Source of the DNA: Alisma plantago-aquatica
Lineage: Eukaryota; Streptophyta; Magnoliopsida; Alismatales; Alismataceae
Direction of reading: 5' to 3'
NCBI GenBank assembly: GCA_963693085.1
Contig: OY856410.1
Location: 888,721,835-888,785,834 of the forward strand
DNA: 64,000 bases
Below the pieces are notes generated by a model. That model made no database searches, had not been told where the DNA came from, and was given only the letters and a program-made list of their open reading frames with translations. The position numbers and the translations under genes are program-made. Below are positions 10,261 to 22,622 of this stretch, piece by piece. Every line of letters begins with the position of its first letter. Position 1 is the stretch's first letter.

Positions 10261-12028
10261 AAATAAAAAACAATGTCCAATAATACTATCACCTAGTCTT
10301 ACTCACTTGCCTAGAACTACTTGAATCCTTACCACCTTGCATGGCCAAGCAACCTCGATATCCTTGAGTCATAGAACATAATTTTCTAATTCCCTACTAA
10401 AAATTTCTCACTGTTTACTTCCATTTCAAGACCCACAAAGAAATAGATTTCCTATCATTTTTGTATTTTGCACTCACGTAAATTCCCTCAAGTTCTGCAC
10501 AAGAACATGGTTCAAGGTTTTTACGATTTGGGGTTATGTAGATTCCCCTGGGTATAAAACCAGAGTGAAGGGAGGTATGGTAGGAAGTATTCTCTCTTCT
10601 ATTTGACTTGAGACCATTTTATTTCTTTGTGTGTCATTGAAGTGAGTGCATTTTTTGATGTGCACTTTGGCATATTTTCTTGGTGGTACACCCCTTTTAA
10701 ATTTACAAGGGGTATGGAAGAAGAGATAGAGGGGGAATGGGGTGCCACCCCAAACTTAGATTTTGGCACATTTTTTTGGATTTTTATTTTTGTGAACTGA
10801 GAGGTAAGAAAGTAGTGGAAAAAGTGTAGAAAAAGATTGAACTTGTACAACTTGTCTTTTTGGAATTCAGCGCATTGAAAAAAGTGTGGCATCTATTTAA
10901 GTATTATATGTAACTTGCGGCAATCTAGAAATTGTACATGATGTTCACAAATTTGTAAATAGGGACACATTGTTTTTTATTCCTATCTATCCATTTCGGC
11001 TTGCCAATATACCCAAAGGTAGTGCTATTATAGGTTATAGAGAACCAGATGATTTCTAGCAAGAGCAACCTTTTGGAAAATGTTACACAAAGATTCACTT
11101 GTTCAAGGGGTTTCTTGATTAACATGCATAGATGGTCGACTAGATAAAGGCAAAAACTACAGTAACAAAGAGAAATTTTTGAAAATTCAAAGTTAAAAAG
11201 CCAAAGTACATAACATCATGAAAAATGCTAGAACAAGAAGATAGAGTGGGTGGAATGAGAACATACCACCCACCTCCACCCCAAACTTATCAAAATTTCT
11301 AATGCCAAGAAAAATCTAAATTTGGAATGGACGAAAGAATTCTCTAGGGTCACCACGAGGTCCCGGTAGCTCAAACAATGTCCATCTTAAAGGGAGTTGA
11401 TGAGGGCCGGAGCTTTTAAATGAGGAGCTTCATGATACACCCAATGATTGGGTGGTTGTGGAAGCCCAAAGGGGATTTTTTGGTTGGTTAAAATGATGTT
11501 GCTTGCCACCTCTTAGTCCATCCAACATGGTTCACAAATCTTCCTTCATTAATGGAGGAACTATTGTTGATGTATGTTGGGGGACATGATAATATTCATT
11601 GGATGTCATTGGGGGTAATATTTCACCAAAGACCCCTGGTTGATCATCTTTTTCAAAAATAAAGATGGTATAAGATGAATATAGTATATGTAGTGCTAGA
11701 AATGGTAGATTAGGTGGAGGATCTGGATCTACATGTAGTATACTTGTGCAGGCATGGGAGGAACAATCATATCATCCTGGTGCATCGTTGTATGTGGTTG
11801 TGTGTCCTCTTCATCTAACACTCCATCAACATGAAGGTAGATGTAGGTATCATGGTCCTTTACTATGAAAAAAGATAGATCTTATTCCTTCATAAATATG
11901 CCCAACTCAATGGGCTCAGAAGAGATCACATTACAACATTACAGAGGCATTAAAGTTCTTGCGAAGATGGAATCACCTTATTGGGTTTAGCTTATATGGA
12001 ACAAGGGGTTTTGGAGGAGGAAAGTTCT

Positions 12029-12406
12029 CTATATGAGGAGGCCCTTCTTCAAAAGGTGTAGTGTATGGCTCTTGACAAGGAAGCCCTTATTCAAAATGTG
12101 GAATGTAGGGATCTTGATGAGGAAGTCCTTCTTCAAAAGGATCCACCGATATATGATCCAGGATAGGATCAACCAACTTTTGTTTACATCAGAGGTTGGT
12201 GGAGCTTCATGTTCTCTAGACAAACAAGGATGACTCTCTTTTTGTGACTTTTCATACTCAAGTAATAAAGACTCTAGCGGTAGGGTCGAAATACCAATGT
12301 ACTCATCACATAAAGGCCACAACTCCTTAGTTTGTGCTATTTCTGTCGAATCGGGAATAGTTGACATGCGGATGATATCAACATGATCATCATCATAAAA
12401 AATCAT
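12029..12406 (-). pseudogene. Unknown 125-codon frame with in-frame 42-bp repeats
   Basis: The minus frame is acidic at its N-terminus (FYDDDHVD) and ends in a repeated hydrophobic/Lys-rich segment (ILLKKDFLIKIPTFHILNKG and two similar units). The repeat is a direct 42-bp DNA repeat starting at 12037, 12079 and 12121 on the plus strand, so each unit adds 14 residues without shifting the frame. In autonomous Tat elements this side of the element would hold the gag N-terminal region, but I see no gag motif. Translation is doubtful. Confidence 0.35.
12037..12147. repeat. 42-bp tandem repeat, about 2.6 copies
   Basis: Units begin GGAGGCCCTTCTTCAAAA (12037), GGAAGCCCTTATTCAAAA (12079) and GGAAGTCCTTCTTCAAAA (12121), an exact 42-bp period. 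Confidence 0.85.
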
Positions 12407-13081
12407 CCTTGGCTACTCCAAGTTACTCAGGGGGGCTCTCTCTTTGGTCCCCCAGTGGTGTTATGGGGAGGGCAAGTTGTACTTTCAGTTGAGCTACTAC
12501 CGCAACAGTTCGTATGGTCATGGCTATCAACTCAATTACCATCATCTTTAATTCATTAAATCACCCTTGTTGTCAAGGATGGTTTTGATGATAAAGTTCT
12601 TTTTTGTACCTGCCACAATATTGTTGGTCATAATCCCTTTCATTAGGACATTAATAAGTGTAGCATGGTCCTTCATGATATCCTTGAGAAAACTGTGGGT
12701 TATAATTTGAATCATGCCCACCATGATAGGGAGATTCAATATTACAAGGTGCTAACGTAATCTGAGGGGACACATTTGGACCATTAGAGATGTATGGTCG
12801 TAGTAACCACACCACTGCCACTAAAAAGAATATTGTGTTGACCACTTCATTTTATTTGAAAAACTGAAACAAAGGTTAGTAGAAATCTAAGGGAAACAAA
12901 ATCTAGAAAAAAATGAAACAAAACTAAATGTTACAAAATGAACTAAGAAACAATAGTACTACCTAAATGAAAACTTGATAGAAGGAGGGGTACACTACCT
13001 GAATGGGTCACAATAGGATAAAAAAGAAAAGAAAAAAATCCTAATCATTCAAAGATACAAGAGTTAGAGAAATCTCCATCT

Positions 13082-13111
13082 ACCATCCTCGACAACAGTG
13101 CCAAAATTTGA
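13082..13111 (-). other. Primer-binding site, tRNA-Asp-like
   Basis: The minus strand reads TTTTGGCACTGTTGTCGAGG directly after the LTR end (13112). The pattern TGGCRCYGTTGYCGRGGA is the primer site used by Tat and Athila elements. Confidence 0.7.
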
Positions 13112-13933
13112 TGTGTTGTCTCTAGCACACAAAATTAACCGAAGAAAGTGTCTCTGGAGTTTAACCTTTGATGGCTACTCAATCCACTTGTAAAAAATGA
13201 ATTGATGTATTACAAAAGGTATCAATCCCTAGCAACATCATGTCGAGAGTTAAATAGAATTGAATCAATCAACAATATTTAGACCAAGTTATGAAGAATG
13301 ATTAATCTAAAAGAAGAAATAAAATTTTGAATTAAAAGGTGCTGAATTGAAATGCATAATTGAAAAGAACATAACTAAGTTACCAACAAGATTAAAATTG
13401 AAGTGAACAAGGAGCAGAGGGAATCAACCGATTATGATTAATTCATATTTTATGGAATTTGTAGTACGAGCTTCACCACCACATACCCCATAGTTAACTT
13501 AGCCATTTATAAATTTTCCTTCTTAGATATTTTTCATATTAGGTCCATGGAGATATGTCCTCTTCAAAATCCGATCCCATTGATTAAACTATCCACAGAC
13601 CAGTGGTCATCTATTTTTGTAGGTCTTGGTTCAATCATCTAGGTTATTCTTGTCATTAGTTTCCTCGAGGAACACATGAGTTCTATCCGATGTTCTGGTC
13701 CCCAAGTCCAAGGTTATATTGTCATGGAGCATAACAGTCATGGATCATGACTGATCACATCACATTCCATGTTATTAAATAGATAAAACATGTCTTTTAT
13801 ATCTTACATATGGACACCATGGGGCTACTTACCATGTCCAGAAAAAGGGAAAAATACTAAGATATAATGGAAGTGGAACAAGGCTAGAGTATGAAAAGTT
13901 GGATCCGAGATCCAGAGTTAGCATTTTCATTAG
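13112..13933 (-). repeat. Truncated 5' LTR of the first Tat-like element (822 bp)
   Basis: It aligns by eye with 8583-9422 (same start, same order of blocks up to GAAAAGTTGGATC). It is interrupted at 13934 by the start of another LTR. The missing 0.8 kb should lie beyond the chromovirus but is not found after 21203, so a later deletion or rearrangement removed it. Confidence 0.7.
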
Positions 13934-16900
13934 TGTGGCAACCCATCACTTTAAACGAGATTACTCAAAACAAAACATGAGATAAACTACTAAATAATCA
14001 TACACCAAAAAAGAGGGTAAATTAAGATCAATTTAAACATTACTATTATGTTCAGAAACATTTACATTGAGGCCCAACAACTTGTATATCAACACATATC
14101 ATATCAGGTATTTGCACATATGTCTAGTGGCATCAGCCACAACCTGTTACAAAAGATATGATTCTACATATACATGCCATATACAACCATTGACATACTA
14201 CCAACAGTTAATTCGATTATACATAACATATACAAAACATTCCCTTCCGTACCTAGAGTACATGGATGACTCTAGCATACTACTAACTACTACCCACCTT
14301 TTGCTTCTACTACTCTCCAAGATGCTCTTCCTTGGCACCACGATCCTGACCACACCACTGATGACCACCTAAAAATATGTGGTGACCCAAAAGGTGAGAC
14401 CAACATCCTAACAAGAGGTATAACTCTCAACCAACGATCATTGATTACAATAGATATATTATTAAACAAGTTAAGTAGAATGAATAGAGTTAGCAGATTA
14501 AATAGATTATGCATGCTAAGCAACTAAAATAGGTTAATAATGATTAACACATTATATAGAGAAACAAGTAAGGCTACCACTTCCTATATAGTTGATTTCT
14601 CTTACCGTATTATTTAATAACTAAACATTACAAGAAATAAGGAAACATGTTAACAATCAATGTAAATCATGTTTAACCCTAATAGATACACTACATGGCT
14701 GTATTACATCTTTTATTAAGCCCTGGGGAATTTGAGGTATACCACTCAAATTCCAACTGACCACTGCTAAGTCAAAATCAGTTCTATACAAGATCTAGGA
14801 GAGCTGGAATCCTAAGATCTCATCCACCCTCGCTCAGTACAAGTCATCCACAGTGACATATACAATCAAGATGCAAAACAAGCTAGTCCGTCCTTGTTAT
14901 ATAGGTCACAAAACTAGTGATTAGGGTATACAAAACCCCAACATATGAGATACAACCACATCTATCCTTAATCATATCACATATATTGAGTCATTATAAT
15001 TTGAGATACGACCTCGACTATTCTCCTACTGAGGTATGACTGCAACCATCCTTAAAAACATGCATATACTCAGCAATATATGACTTTGAGCTTCCACTAG
15101 GGGAGTACTCATTTCACCATCCAACAAGTCCTGACACTGGAATGGTTCTATGATAGAAGGAACCATATGATTAGGATTATAGTTGATTAGTAAATGCCAA
15201 TTTGGTATCTTTTAACACATCAATCAAGTTACATACAAACCCTAAAAGAGTTCTACAAAACATGGTAGGTTGCAACTTCAGAAGATATAAAAGTTATGGT
15301 GTATAAATCTTATCACATAACCACATGGTACTATTCCATTTCCATACATGAGATCATACTCATCATCATACCATCATAGGATACAAGTCCTTATCACATC
15401 ATAAAGTGGATACACCTCAATCAAGCACAAAACCATGTCCAAGGTCACAAGACCATCCACATCATTCACTGCAAGAATATCTATATCTTTCCATGCCTCA
15501 TCAAGGCTCATCATACCATCACCATAAATGAGACACATAAGTTTGATACAACAATACATTCAAGAGCTATGATGTTCATATGATAGCAAATTAGGGTCAA
15601 AACAACATAGAAAGAGAAAGTATTTGATCATACTAATCATACAAGAAGCTATGTCATGTTGTTAATTACTTGTATTAGGGTTAGGTTTAATGAGAATAGT
15701 TGAATTACATTACCAATCATCACTTTACAAAAACATTAGGTTTGTATTCATTCAAGGGAAAAGGTAAGACTATTAGATCATGTGTAGCCAAACACCAATG
15801 AATTATGATTACTTAATCAAAACACCATCAATCACAGACTAGGAAGCATATCAACCATGGGTAGAATTTCTCATCGACCGCACAGAGTAGGAACCACTTG
15901 GAAACTGCTGAAACTAGGGTTGACCATATTGGAAACCATTGAGGCTAACCCCCATCAGTGACCTTTAGGTTTAACCATCTCAGCGACCTCTAGGGTCTAG
16001 AGACCTTGGTGACCGCTAGGGTTATGGTTACATCAACGACCGCTATGGTTGAGTGACATTGGAGACCACTAAAAGAAAGAACTTGGCGACCAATCATGAG
16101 AGGACAATCTTAGCGACCAACCTTGGAGATCAAACCTCACCGACCACATAGAAAATCAGCCTTAACGACCATCATAGCTCTAAATCTCTTCGACCACATA
16201 AACAAAACTTGGTGACCTACATGATCTCAAAATCCTTAGCGACGATGAGGAGACCAAAATCTTATTGACCGAGGGTGAAATCTTAGAAACCACTAAGAGG
16301 GTGAATATTGGCAACAAATAAGAATCTAAAATAGGTTGGTTACCACCAAGAATCTAAAAGGTCATCAAGTTGCATCATAAGGAAGAAGATCAGTTCAAAC
16401 CCTAAAAATCCAAGGACAAAACTAACAATTACCGCATGCATGCAAGAACCAAAACTTCAACCACAAAAGAAAGATTCATTCACAAGGGTTTAGGGTTCAT
16501 ACAAGAAGATATATACTAAAAAAATCATGTAAACACAAACTCTAGGTCAAGATAACATCTTCCTACTTGGAACAACATTTTAGGGTAAGATCATGTGCAT
16601 GCAAGGTAGAAGTAAGCAATAATCACGAAGAAAGTGATATAACTCACCTTAGAGGTGATGGAGAAACTCCAAACATCAAGGTAGATTGAACAAGAAAGGT
16701 AGGAAACCCTAACTTGAGCACTCCTCTCAGCCAAGCTAGCTCCACCTCCAAGAAGAGAGCAAACCCTAGGACAAGTAAGCAAGAAAGAGATGTTCGTCAA
16801 GCTCTAACTCAAGCTCTACCATGGAACACCATGGGTCCAACCAAGAAGAGAAAGAGAGAGCGTAGGGAAAAAAGGAAAATGAAGGTATAGAGAGATATCT

Positions 16901-17768
16901 CACTTACGAAGACCAAGAAAAAGAGAAAGGAAGCACCAAATGATCACACGAAGGGTAGATTCAAACCCTAGACCAGCATGCAAGGAAGATCGACCTTCTT
17001 CTTCAACCTTGAGATACTTATTAACTACCAAGAAAGAGTGGACGAGATCCAAGAGTAAGAAGAGAAAAAGAGGGTTCAAAGGGTTTGGTTGCTTGAGAGG
17101 AGGGAGGTATTATAGAATAGGGTTGGAGAGAGAAAGGGGGTTGGTGTCAAGAAAAACATGCCATGTGTTTGAGGTTAAAACATATCAACCATGCAAGAAT
17201 CACATCCATGTAACCAGGGAGAACTCAACAAGAAAAACAAATGCCCATACTTGTTAAGAAAAAGAAAATGACCACTAGGATCTTGGCTACCAAGAGATCA
17301 GAAATCCCAACGGTCGCTAACCCTAGGTGTTTTGGTGACCAAAGATGGATTACAAACTTTAATCGACCACCAACCCTAGGTGCACAACGAAACCTTGAAG
17401 ATATCCAACCCTAGAGGGTATACATACATATTTTGCATCCTCCAACACAAAGTGGTTCATGAGTCAACACACTTCAAGATGTTACCATTCAAACCAAGGT
17501 GTGACAAGGTGCCCCAAAGCTCAACCAAAACCAACATTATGTGAAAACATGCAAAGCACAACATGAATGTGATAAATTGCAAGAAAAATCCTAGATATGG
17601 GTAAATTGCAATTAGGTCTAAAACAAGCACATATATGCATAACTAGCTCAAATAATGTCAAAACTGGGCCAAATGTGAAACTTAAACTTGTACATGATTA
17701 TGGGTTTTAAGCATCTAATTATTATAAGAAAGCATGCTCAACCATAAAGCAAGGTCAGGGGTCTTACA
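13934..17768 (-). repeat. 3' LTR of the chromovirus, 3835 bp
   Basis: Plus strand starts TGTGGCAACCC and ends GGGGTCTTACA; on the minus strand this is TGTAAGACCCC...GGGTTGCCACA. The pol end lies directly beside it. It shares ordered blocks with the 5-kb LTRs further right (GAGATTACT near the start, the AAGTCNAAATCAGT block, and ATGCCAATT). It contains a long CGACC-motif array (15880-16330). Short frames such as 14067-14372, 16591-16800 and 16940-17257 show no domain. Confidence 0.78.
15880..16330. repeat. Degenerate CGACC(A/G)-motif array in the chromovirus LTR
   Basis: About twenty copies of a short phrase of the type GCGACCRCTAGGGTT, CGACCACATAG or GGCGACCAATC are spaced about 20-35 bp apart. 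The array is too degenerate for a fixed unit. It resumes weakly at 17300-17400 (CGGTCGCTAACCC, TCGACCACCAACCC). Confidence 0.6.
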
Positions 17769-17805
17769 ACCATTAACCTCTTACAAGGATTTCACCCACA
17801 AATTC

Positions 17806-18156
17806 CTATGCAAACAAATATGGGTACATTCTAAACATCTCATCGTCTAACCTCCACGTGGTTTCTTCCACACCACAGTGATGCCATAAAACCTTAACTA
17901 AAACTATATCCTTATTCTTCATCTTCTTCACCCTCCTATATATGATCAACACATGATCCTCAACATATGTGGTGTCCTCCTTCAACTCAACCTCCACTGG
18001 CTGCAACATCTTCTCAGTATTAGGTTGACTTTCCCTCAACATGGAGACATGGAAGACATCATGCAACATGTGCAACTCTAGCGGTAACTCCAACTTGTAA
18101 GCCAGCTTCCCAAAATGTGCCATAATAGGGTAAGGTCTCATATATCTAGGAGCCAA
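17806..18156 (-). pseudogene. Integrase C-terminus with chromodomain-like tail (gypsy)
   Basis: Open for 116 codons on the minus strand. It contains HDVFHVSMLRESQPN, the block that follows the integrase core in chromoviruses. After it comes IYRRVKKMKNKDIVLVKVLW, then GVEETTWRLDDEMFRMYP, matching the group-II chromodomain that ends Del/Tekay polyproteins. In active relatives this tail directs integration to heterochromatin. Here the aromatic/Trp position in ETTW is kept. The frame ends at the normal stop near the PPT, and the upstream integrase is broken. Confidence 0.8.
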
Positions 18157-18742
18157 CTTATCCTTCTAACCAAACCTCAACACATCTTTCCAAGGGGAAA
18201 CTTTGAGATACACTTGGTCTCCAACTTGGAACTCTAACTGTCTATGATGGTTATTGACATAAGAATTCTATCTTTCCTGAGTTGCATTCGGTTGCTTCTA
18301 TATCACTTTGGTCTTCTCTGTAATCTGTTTCACTAGCTCAAGACCCAAAATCTAGTAGCCACCAGTCTCATACCAACAAAGCAGTGACTGATAATGTCTC
18401 TCATACAATGATTCATACGGTGCCATATCTATACTCCTCTGATAACTGTTGTTGTAGGCAAACTCTATTATACTCAGATGCACGTCCCAAGTACCAAGAA
18501 TTTGCAAGACACAAGATCTCAACAGATCTTCTAACGTCTGAATGGTCCTCTCAGACTGACCATCTGTTTATGGATGAAAAGTTGTGGTAAACCTCAGTTG
18601 TGTCCCCATAGATGTATGCAGACACTCCCAAAACCTACTTGTAAACTATGGACCTCTGACAGATACTATGGAAACTAGAATACCATGTAGACAGACTATC
18701 TCGTCCACACACATACACACACACACAAGCACACACACACAC

Positions 18743-18783
<41 letters not shown>

Positions 18784-19400
18784 CCAACTTCTCTGCTGTA
18801 TATGTCGTCTTAATTGGAAAGAAGTGAGCTGACTTAGTCAACCTGTCAACTATCACCCAAATGGAATCATGACCTTTGGCTATCCTCAGAAGACCAACCA
18901 CAAAGTCCATGGTGATATGATCCCATTTCCACTACGACATTGGTAAAGGTTGCAAAGTTCTCATAGGCTTCTGATGCTCTACCTTGACCTACTGATAGAC
19001 TGGACATTTAGCAACAAACTCTACATCATCGCGCTTTAGACCTAGACACAATACAAATCCTTTAAATTATGGTACATCTTGGTATTGTCAAGATGCATTG
19101 CATACATTGAGGAATGAGCTTCCTCAAAAACCATCTTCCTTAGACCATCAACATTGGGAACAACCATCCTGTTATGAAAGAAAATGGTTCCATCCTTTGT
19201 CTAATTAAAGTCATCATACTTCTTGCTGCCAAACTCTGACCTCATATTCTATATCATGACATCACTTTTCTAAGCATTTCTGATTTGCTATATCAAGGTA
19301 GTCTTCACCTATAACTGTGCCAACATGTCTTCCAACAAGGAAACCTCCAACTGAGCATTCATCTACTGAAGAGATACCAACATGTCCCGCTTGTGACATG
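18157..19400 (-). pseudogene. Integrase core and zinc-binding region (gypsy), broken
   Basis: The minus frame at 18910-18635 shows MDFVVGLLRIAKGHDSIWVI then VDRLTKSAHFFPIKTTYTAE, the start of the retroviral integrase core with its first catalytic Asp region. A CA/TA microsatellite then replaces the next residues, and the matching sequence continues in another frame (EIVCLHGILVSIV). Stops occur throughout. The HHCC part lies at about 19050-19250 but is degraded. Confidence 0.75.
18706..18780. repeat. Compound microsatellite (CA)n(TA)n inside integrase
   Basis: An interrupted CA run at about 18706-18743 is followed by an uninterrupted TA run to 18780. It sits in the integrase core coding sequence and shifts its frame. 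Confidence 0.95.
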
Positions 19401-19540
19401 TCAAATCATGTAGATGTGCCTTGTCTATAATAGATGACAAAGATGACTTCCCGCTTAGTGCATCAACCACCACTTTGGTGCATTAGCTAGGTGATAGTAT
19501 ATCGTGCAATCATATCCTTGATTATATCCATCCATTTTCT

Positions 19541-19900
19541 CTACCGCATGTTCAACTCCTGCTTTGAGAAGATATATTGAAGGTTCTTATGGTCGGTGAA
19601 TATCTGACAATTCTCTCCATATATGTAGTGTATCCAGATCCTCAAGGCATGAACCATGACTGCTTGCTCTAGATCATGTGTCAGGTAGTTCCCCTCATGT
19701 TTATTAAGTTGTTGCAAACCAAAATAAATCATATTCTTGTCCTGCATAAATACACATCCCAAGCTGTTCTTTGAAGCATCAAAGAAAATGATATAGCCCT
19801 TTCCTTATTTTGGAAGCACTAACACTGGGGCACTGGTCAATTTCTATTTCAATAGCTAGAAAGAACACTGGAACTTGTCATCCCAGATAAAAGGAACACC
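19541..19900 (-). pseudogene. RNase H domain of the gypsy polyprotein
   Basis: The minus frame 19762-19541 contains GCVFMQDKNMIYFGLQQLNK, then NYLTHDLEQAVMVHALRIW, and then FTDHKNLQYIFSKQELNMR. This is the gypsy RNase H order, with the Glu of the LTHDLE block and the Asp of TDHKNL kept. It would degrade RNA in the RNA-DNA hybrid. Upstream coding (19763-19900) continues in another frame. Confidence 0.8.
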
Positions 19901-20822
19901 TTTTCTAGTCATCTTGCTTAGGGTTAATGCTACAACACTAAAATTCTTAATGAGTCTCATGTAGTTTCCTGCCAAACCTAGGAAGCTTCAAACCTCTGTC
20001 AGTGTCTGGGGATGCTCCCATTCCATCATTTATTGTACCTTCTTCAGGTCCACATAGACACCCTTAGCAAGTATGATGTGACCCATAAAAGATACCTCTA
20101 TTAACTAGAATTTGCACTTGCTAAACTTTGCGTACAACTTGTGTTGCCTCAACAATGTCAACGCCCAGGGAAGGTGTTGCTTGTGTTGTTGGATGTCTTT
20201 GGAGTATATCAAGATATCATCTATGAACATTACCACAAACTGATCTAGATATGGTATGAACACCCTATTCATCAGGACCCATAAAAGTTATCGATGTGTT
20301 GATTAACCCAAATGGCATAACCATGATCTCATAGTGACCATACCTAGTCTGAAAAGTTTTTTAGATATGTCATCCTCCTTGATCCTCAAATGGTGGTATC
20401 ATGACCATAGATCAATATTTGATAACATTATGGCACCTCTCAATAGGTCAAATAGACCATTAATCCTCAGCAACAGATACTTGTTCTTTATCGTAACCCT
20501 GTTCAACTATCGGTAATATATATAAGCTCATGGATCCATCCTTCTTCTTCACAAACAACACATGATCACCACAAGAGGAAGTGGTTGGTCTAATAAAACC
20601 CTTCTCCAGCAACTCCTGCAACTATTTCTTCAACTCCTACATCTCTACTGGTGCCATCTTGTATGGTGATTGTGCTATGGGTTGTGTTCCAAGAACAAGA
20701 TTGATCTCAAAATCAATCTCTCTTGGAGGGGGAACACCAGGAAACTCTTCAGGAAAGACATCCTCAAACTCACACACTATGGGTACCTCCCAGATACTAG
20801 GACTCCTCACCTTGATATCCAC
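19901..20822 (-). pseudogene. Reverse transcriptase of the gypsy polyprotein, active-site motif kept
   Basis: The minus frame 20822-20637 holds the RT N-terminal block VCEFEDVFPEEFPGVPPPRE and IDFEINLVLGTQPIAQSPYK. Near 20230-20201 the minus strand encodes [12 protein letters not shown], so the FIDD catalytic pair (codons at 20228-20217) is intact. The thumb side lies at about 20000-19900. Stops and frameshifts between these blocks make it a pseudogene, despite the preserved active site. Confidence 0.82.
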
Positions 20823-20915
20823 AACATGTGCCAGGAAAGCTTCACATCCCTATCTCATAAACCTTTCTGCTATCATCGCCGATACCAAACACATAGGAAG
20901 AATCTTCCTATCTCA

Positions 20916-21202
20916 TTAGAAGATCCAAGTAACACCTCCATCACAGAACATCTTCACCTTGGAACTACAATCCAAAACAACCGTGTACTTCTCCAAGGTA
21001 TCCATCCCTAGGATCACATCAAATATGTGCATGTCAAGTGACATAAGATCCACTTGAATGTTGCATCTTGAGAAAGAAAGAACACAAGATGAACACACCT
21101 CCCTCATCTCAGTAGAACCAATAAGAGGGGTTTTGATACACACAAACCACACATTAAACATTAGTATACATATCAATGTAATATAGGCCTCAAGAGGCCC
21201 AA
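20916..21202 (-). pseudogene. Retropepsin-like protease remnant (gypsy)
   Basis: The minus frame shows VDLMSLDMHIFDVILGMDTL followed by TVVLDCSSKVKMF, the C-terminal half of a gypsy protease (the ILG block and following strand). The N-terminal half with the catalytic Asp is missing, because the next element's LTR starts at 21204. Confidence 0.75.
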
Positions 21203-21203
21203 G

Positions 21204-22622
21204 TGTCAAACTCAGGGAAACATTCTCTAGAGACTACTACTAACTATGATGCAATCAGCTAGGTTGATGAAAACTTTGAGTGATAGTTTTATTATCTAAG
21301 ATGAAGAAAATAAATCTAATTGGTTTTGATCTCCAATGGAGTGAATTCATTTGGATTACAGTTTCACCACAGCTAACATTGCAATTTACACCATATCATT
21401 AACAATTATCTCTCCTAACTCTGGACAAAGAGACCTGTACCAAGAATTATCCGATCTCACGATGTAATTCACTACCTCTTCTAATATCAATCCCACTGTC
21501 ATAGTAATTGTATTATTGGTTAGGTGCTTTACTAAAATCTCTGGGTTATTCTCTTCACATTCTTAAGCCCTTTCTCAAGGTGTGATGTAAAACATGTAAA
21601 TCTATGAGTTGTCCAACCCTTAACCTCTCTCTTAAAGAAATTAATGGTCTATTAAACTACCTATGGTGATGAAGAATGGATAATTCATTATGTTCTGATA
21701 TATTTATGTACAAAATTTAAGAGAAAAAAGATATATTAATGCATAAAAGTCAATTACAATGCATATCCGGGCTACTCCCAAGTCCTAAGGAACAAGGGGT
21801 TTAGCCACGCATGATTTCCATTGTCAGATACATAGGATAGAAGAAGAAAAACGTGGGGAACATTAGAGAACTAAAAGAAACCCTAAAGAAGATGATCCAA
21901 ATGACTCCTAACATGAACATGCTGATTCGCTAACCTCAGACTGCAAATCCGTCCACCGGAGGTGCCCAAATCTCCCAAAACATGACTTTCTTCTATGCTT
22001 TCTCCTCTCCTTGTTCTCGGCCACTGTAGAATGGAATAGACCAAGATAATTAGGTTTGGAAGAACCCTCCGTAAATCATACAAGTGACTTAGGGCATCAT
22101 TAATTACCAACCGTCAGATTAAATGCAATTTTCATATATGCCTGATTCTTCTATGTCAGTACAACTGACTGGGTGTCGGTACTACCAACTCCTTCGATAG
22201 TTGTAGTCACCTGTGTAGTTGTCGGTACTACCGAGTTGACGTCAGTAGTATCGAGATTTCTCGAGACTTTCTAAATCCTTATTGCGATGTTGTTGGTAGT
22301 ATCGACTTCTTTCGATCGATACTATGGAGTTTTCTCAGTCTCATTGCTCCTTGCTGACCAAGTGTTAGTACCACTGGAAATCAAGTGGGTAGTACTGAGC
22401 TGTGTAGCTTCTTCTGGATTCACCTGAAATCCACAAAAACCAAACAAAAACTCCCAAATAATGATGAATCTAATAGGAACATCAAAAACACATCTATTTG
22501 ATGCAACTAAGTGTCACATGCTAATGATAATAATAATGCACAAATTAATATGAATACAAAAAATAATTCCACAAAAATCCATAATAAATAGCATGTGAAA
22601 ATGACAATTATCAAGTGAATCA
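21204..22622 (-). repeat. 3' LTR of the second Tat-like element, 1419 bp
   Basis: On the minus strand it runs from TGATTCACTTGATAATTG (just after the PPT) to GTTTGACA. It contains a cluster of TCGGTACTACCGA-like palindromes at 22150-22400. On the minus strand a weak TATA-like ATATATG at 22137-22128 follows. The layout parallels the LTR at 8583-10218, but the primary sequence differs. Confidence 0.7.
22150..22400 (-). repeat. TCGGTACTACCGA-type palindrome array (LTR copy)
   Basis: A perfect TCGGTACTACCGA lies at 22222-22234, an odd-length palindrome around one base. Degenerate forms lie at 22165, 22176, 22240, 22290, 22310, 22360 and 22390. Confidence 0.65.

Larger units (their letters stand above)
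10261..13081 (-). other. Interior of the first Tat-like element, little coding potential
   Basis: Only short frames are open: minus 12845-12651, 12406-12029, 11125-10925 and 10892-10599. I recognise none of them as gag, protease, RT or integrase. Plus-strand sequence near 11270-11290 (CCACCTCCACCCC) and 12440-12470 is C-rich. Nothing else assignable is seen in 10261-12028. Confidence 0.5.
8583..13933 (-). mobile_element. Tat/Athila-like LTR element, non-coding derivative (LARD-like), 5' LTR truncated
   Basis: Two related LTR copies (8583-10218 and 13112-13933) flank about 2.9 kb of interior. On the minus strand the PBS next to 13112 reads TGGCACTGTTGTCGAGGA, close to the tRNA-Asp-type PBS of Tat/Athila elements. 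The PPT side (10219-10260) carries the GAGGACGAGCAACATTCAAG block typical just before Tat LTRs. No gag or pol motif is recognisable, so this is either a LARD-type non-autonomous element or a heavily deleted Tat element. The second LTR matches only the first 820 bp of the left copy and stops where the chromovirus LTR begins. Confidence 0.7.
13934..21203 (-). mobile_element. Ty3/gypsy chromovirus (Del/Tekay-like), 3' LTR plus pol; gag and 5' LTR missing
   Basis: Minus-strand element with the order protease (21202), RT, RNase H, integrase with a C-terminal chromodomain-like region (17806), PPT, and 3' LTR (17768-13934). It is cut at the protease by the LTR starting at 21204, so gag, PBS and 5' LTR are absent. 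Flanking ATTAG (13929-13933) is the candidate TSD, with no partner left. Coding is broken by many stops, often TAG where Trp or Gln is expected, as after C-to-T decay. The LTR is related by sequence blocks to the giant LTRs at 32680-37708 and 40048-45757. Confidence 0.8.

Noticed and set aside
18584..18910. Tyr-Ile and Val-Cys repeat proteins on opposite strands
   Set aside because: These are translations of the TA/CA microsatellite within the integrase remnant.
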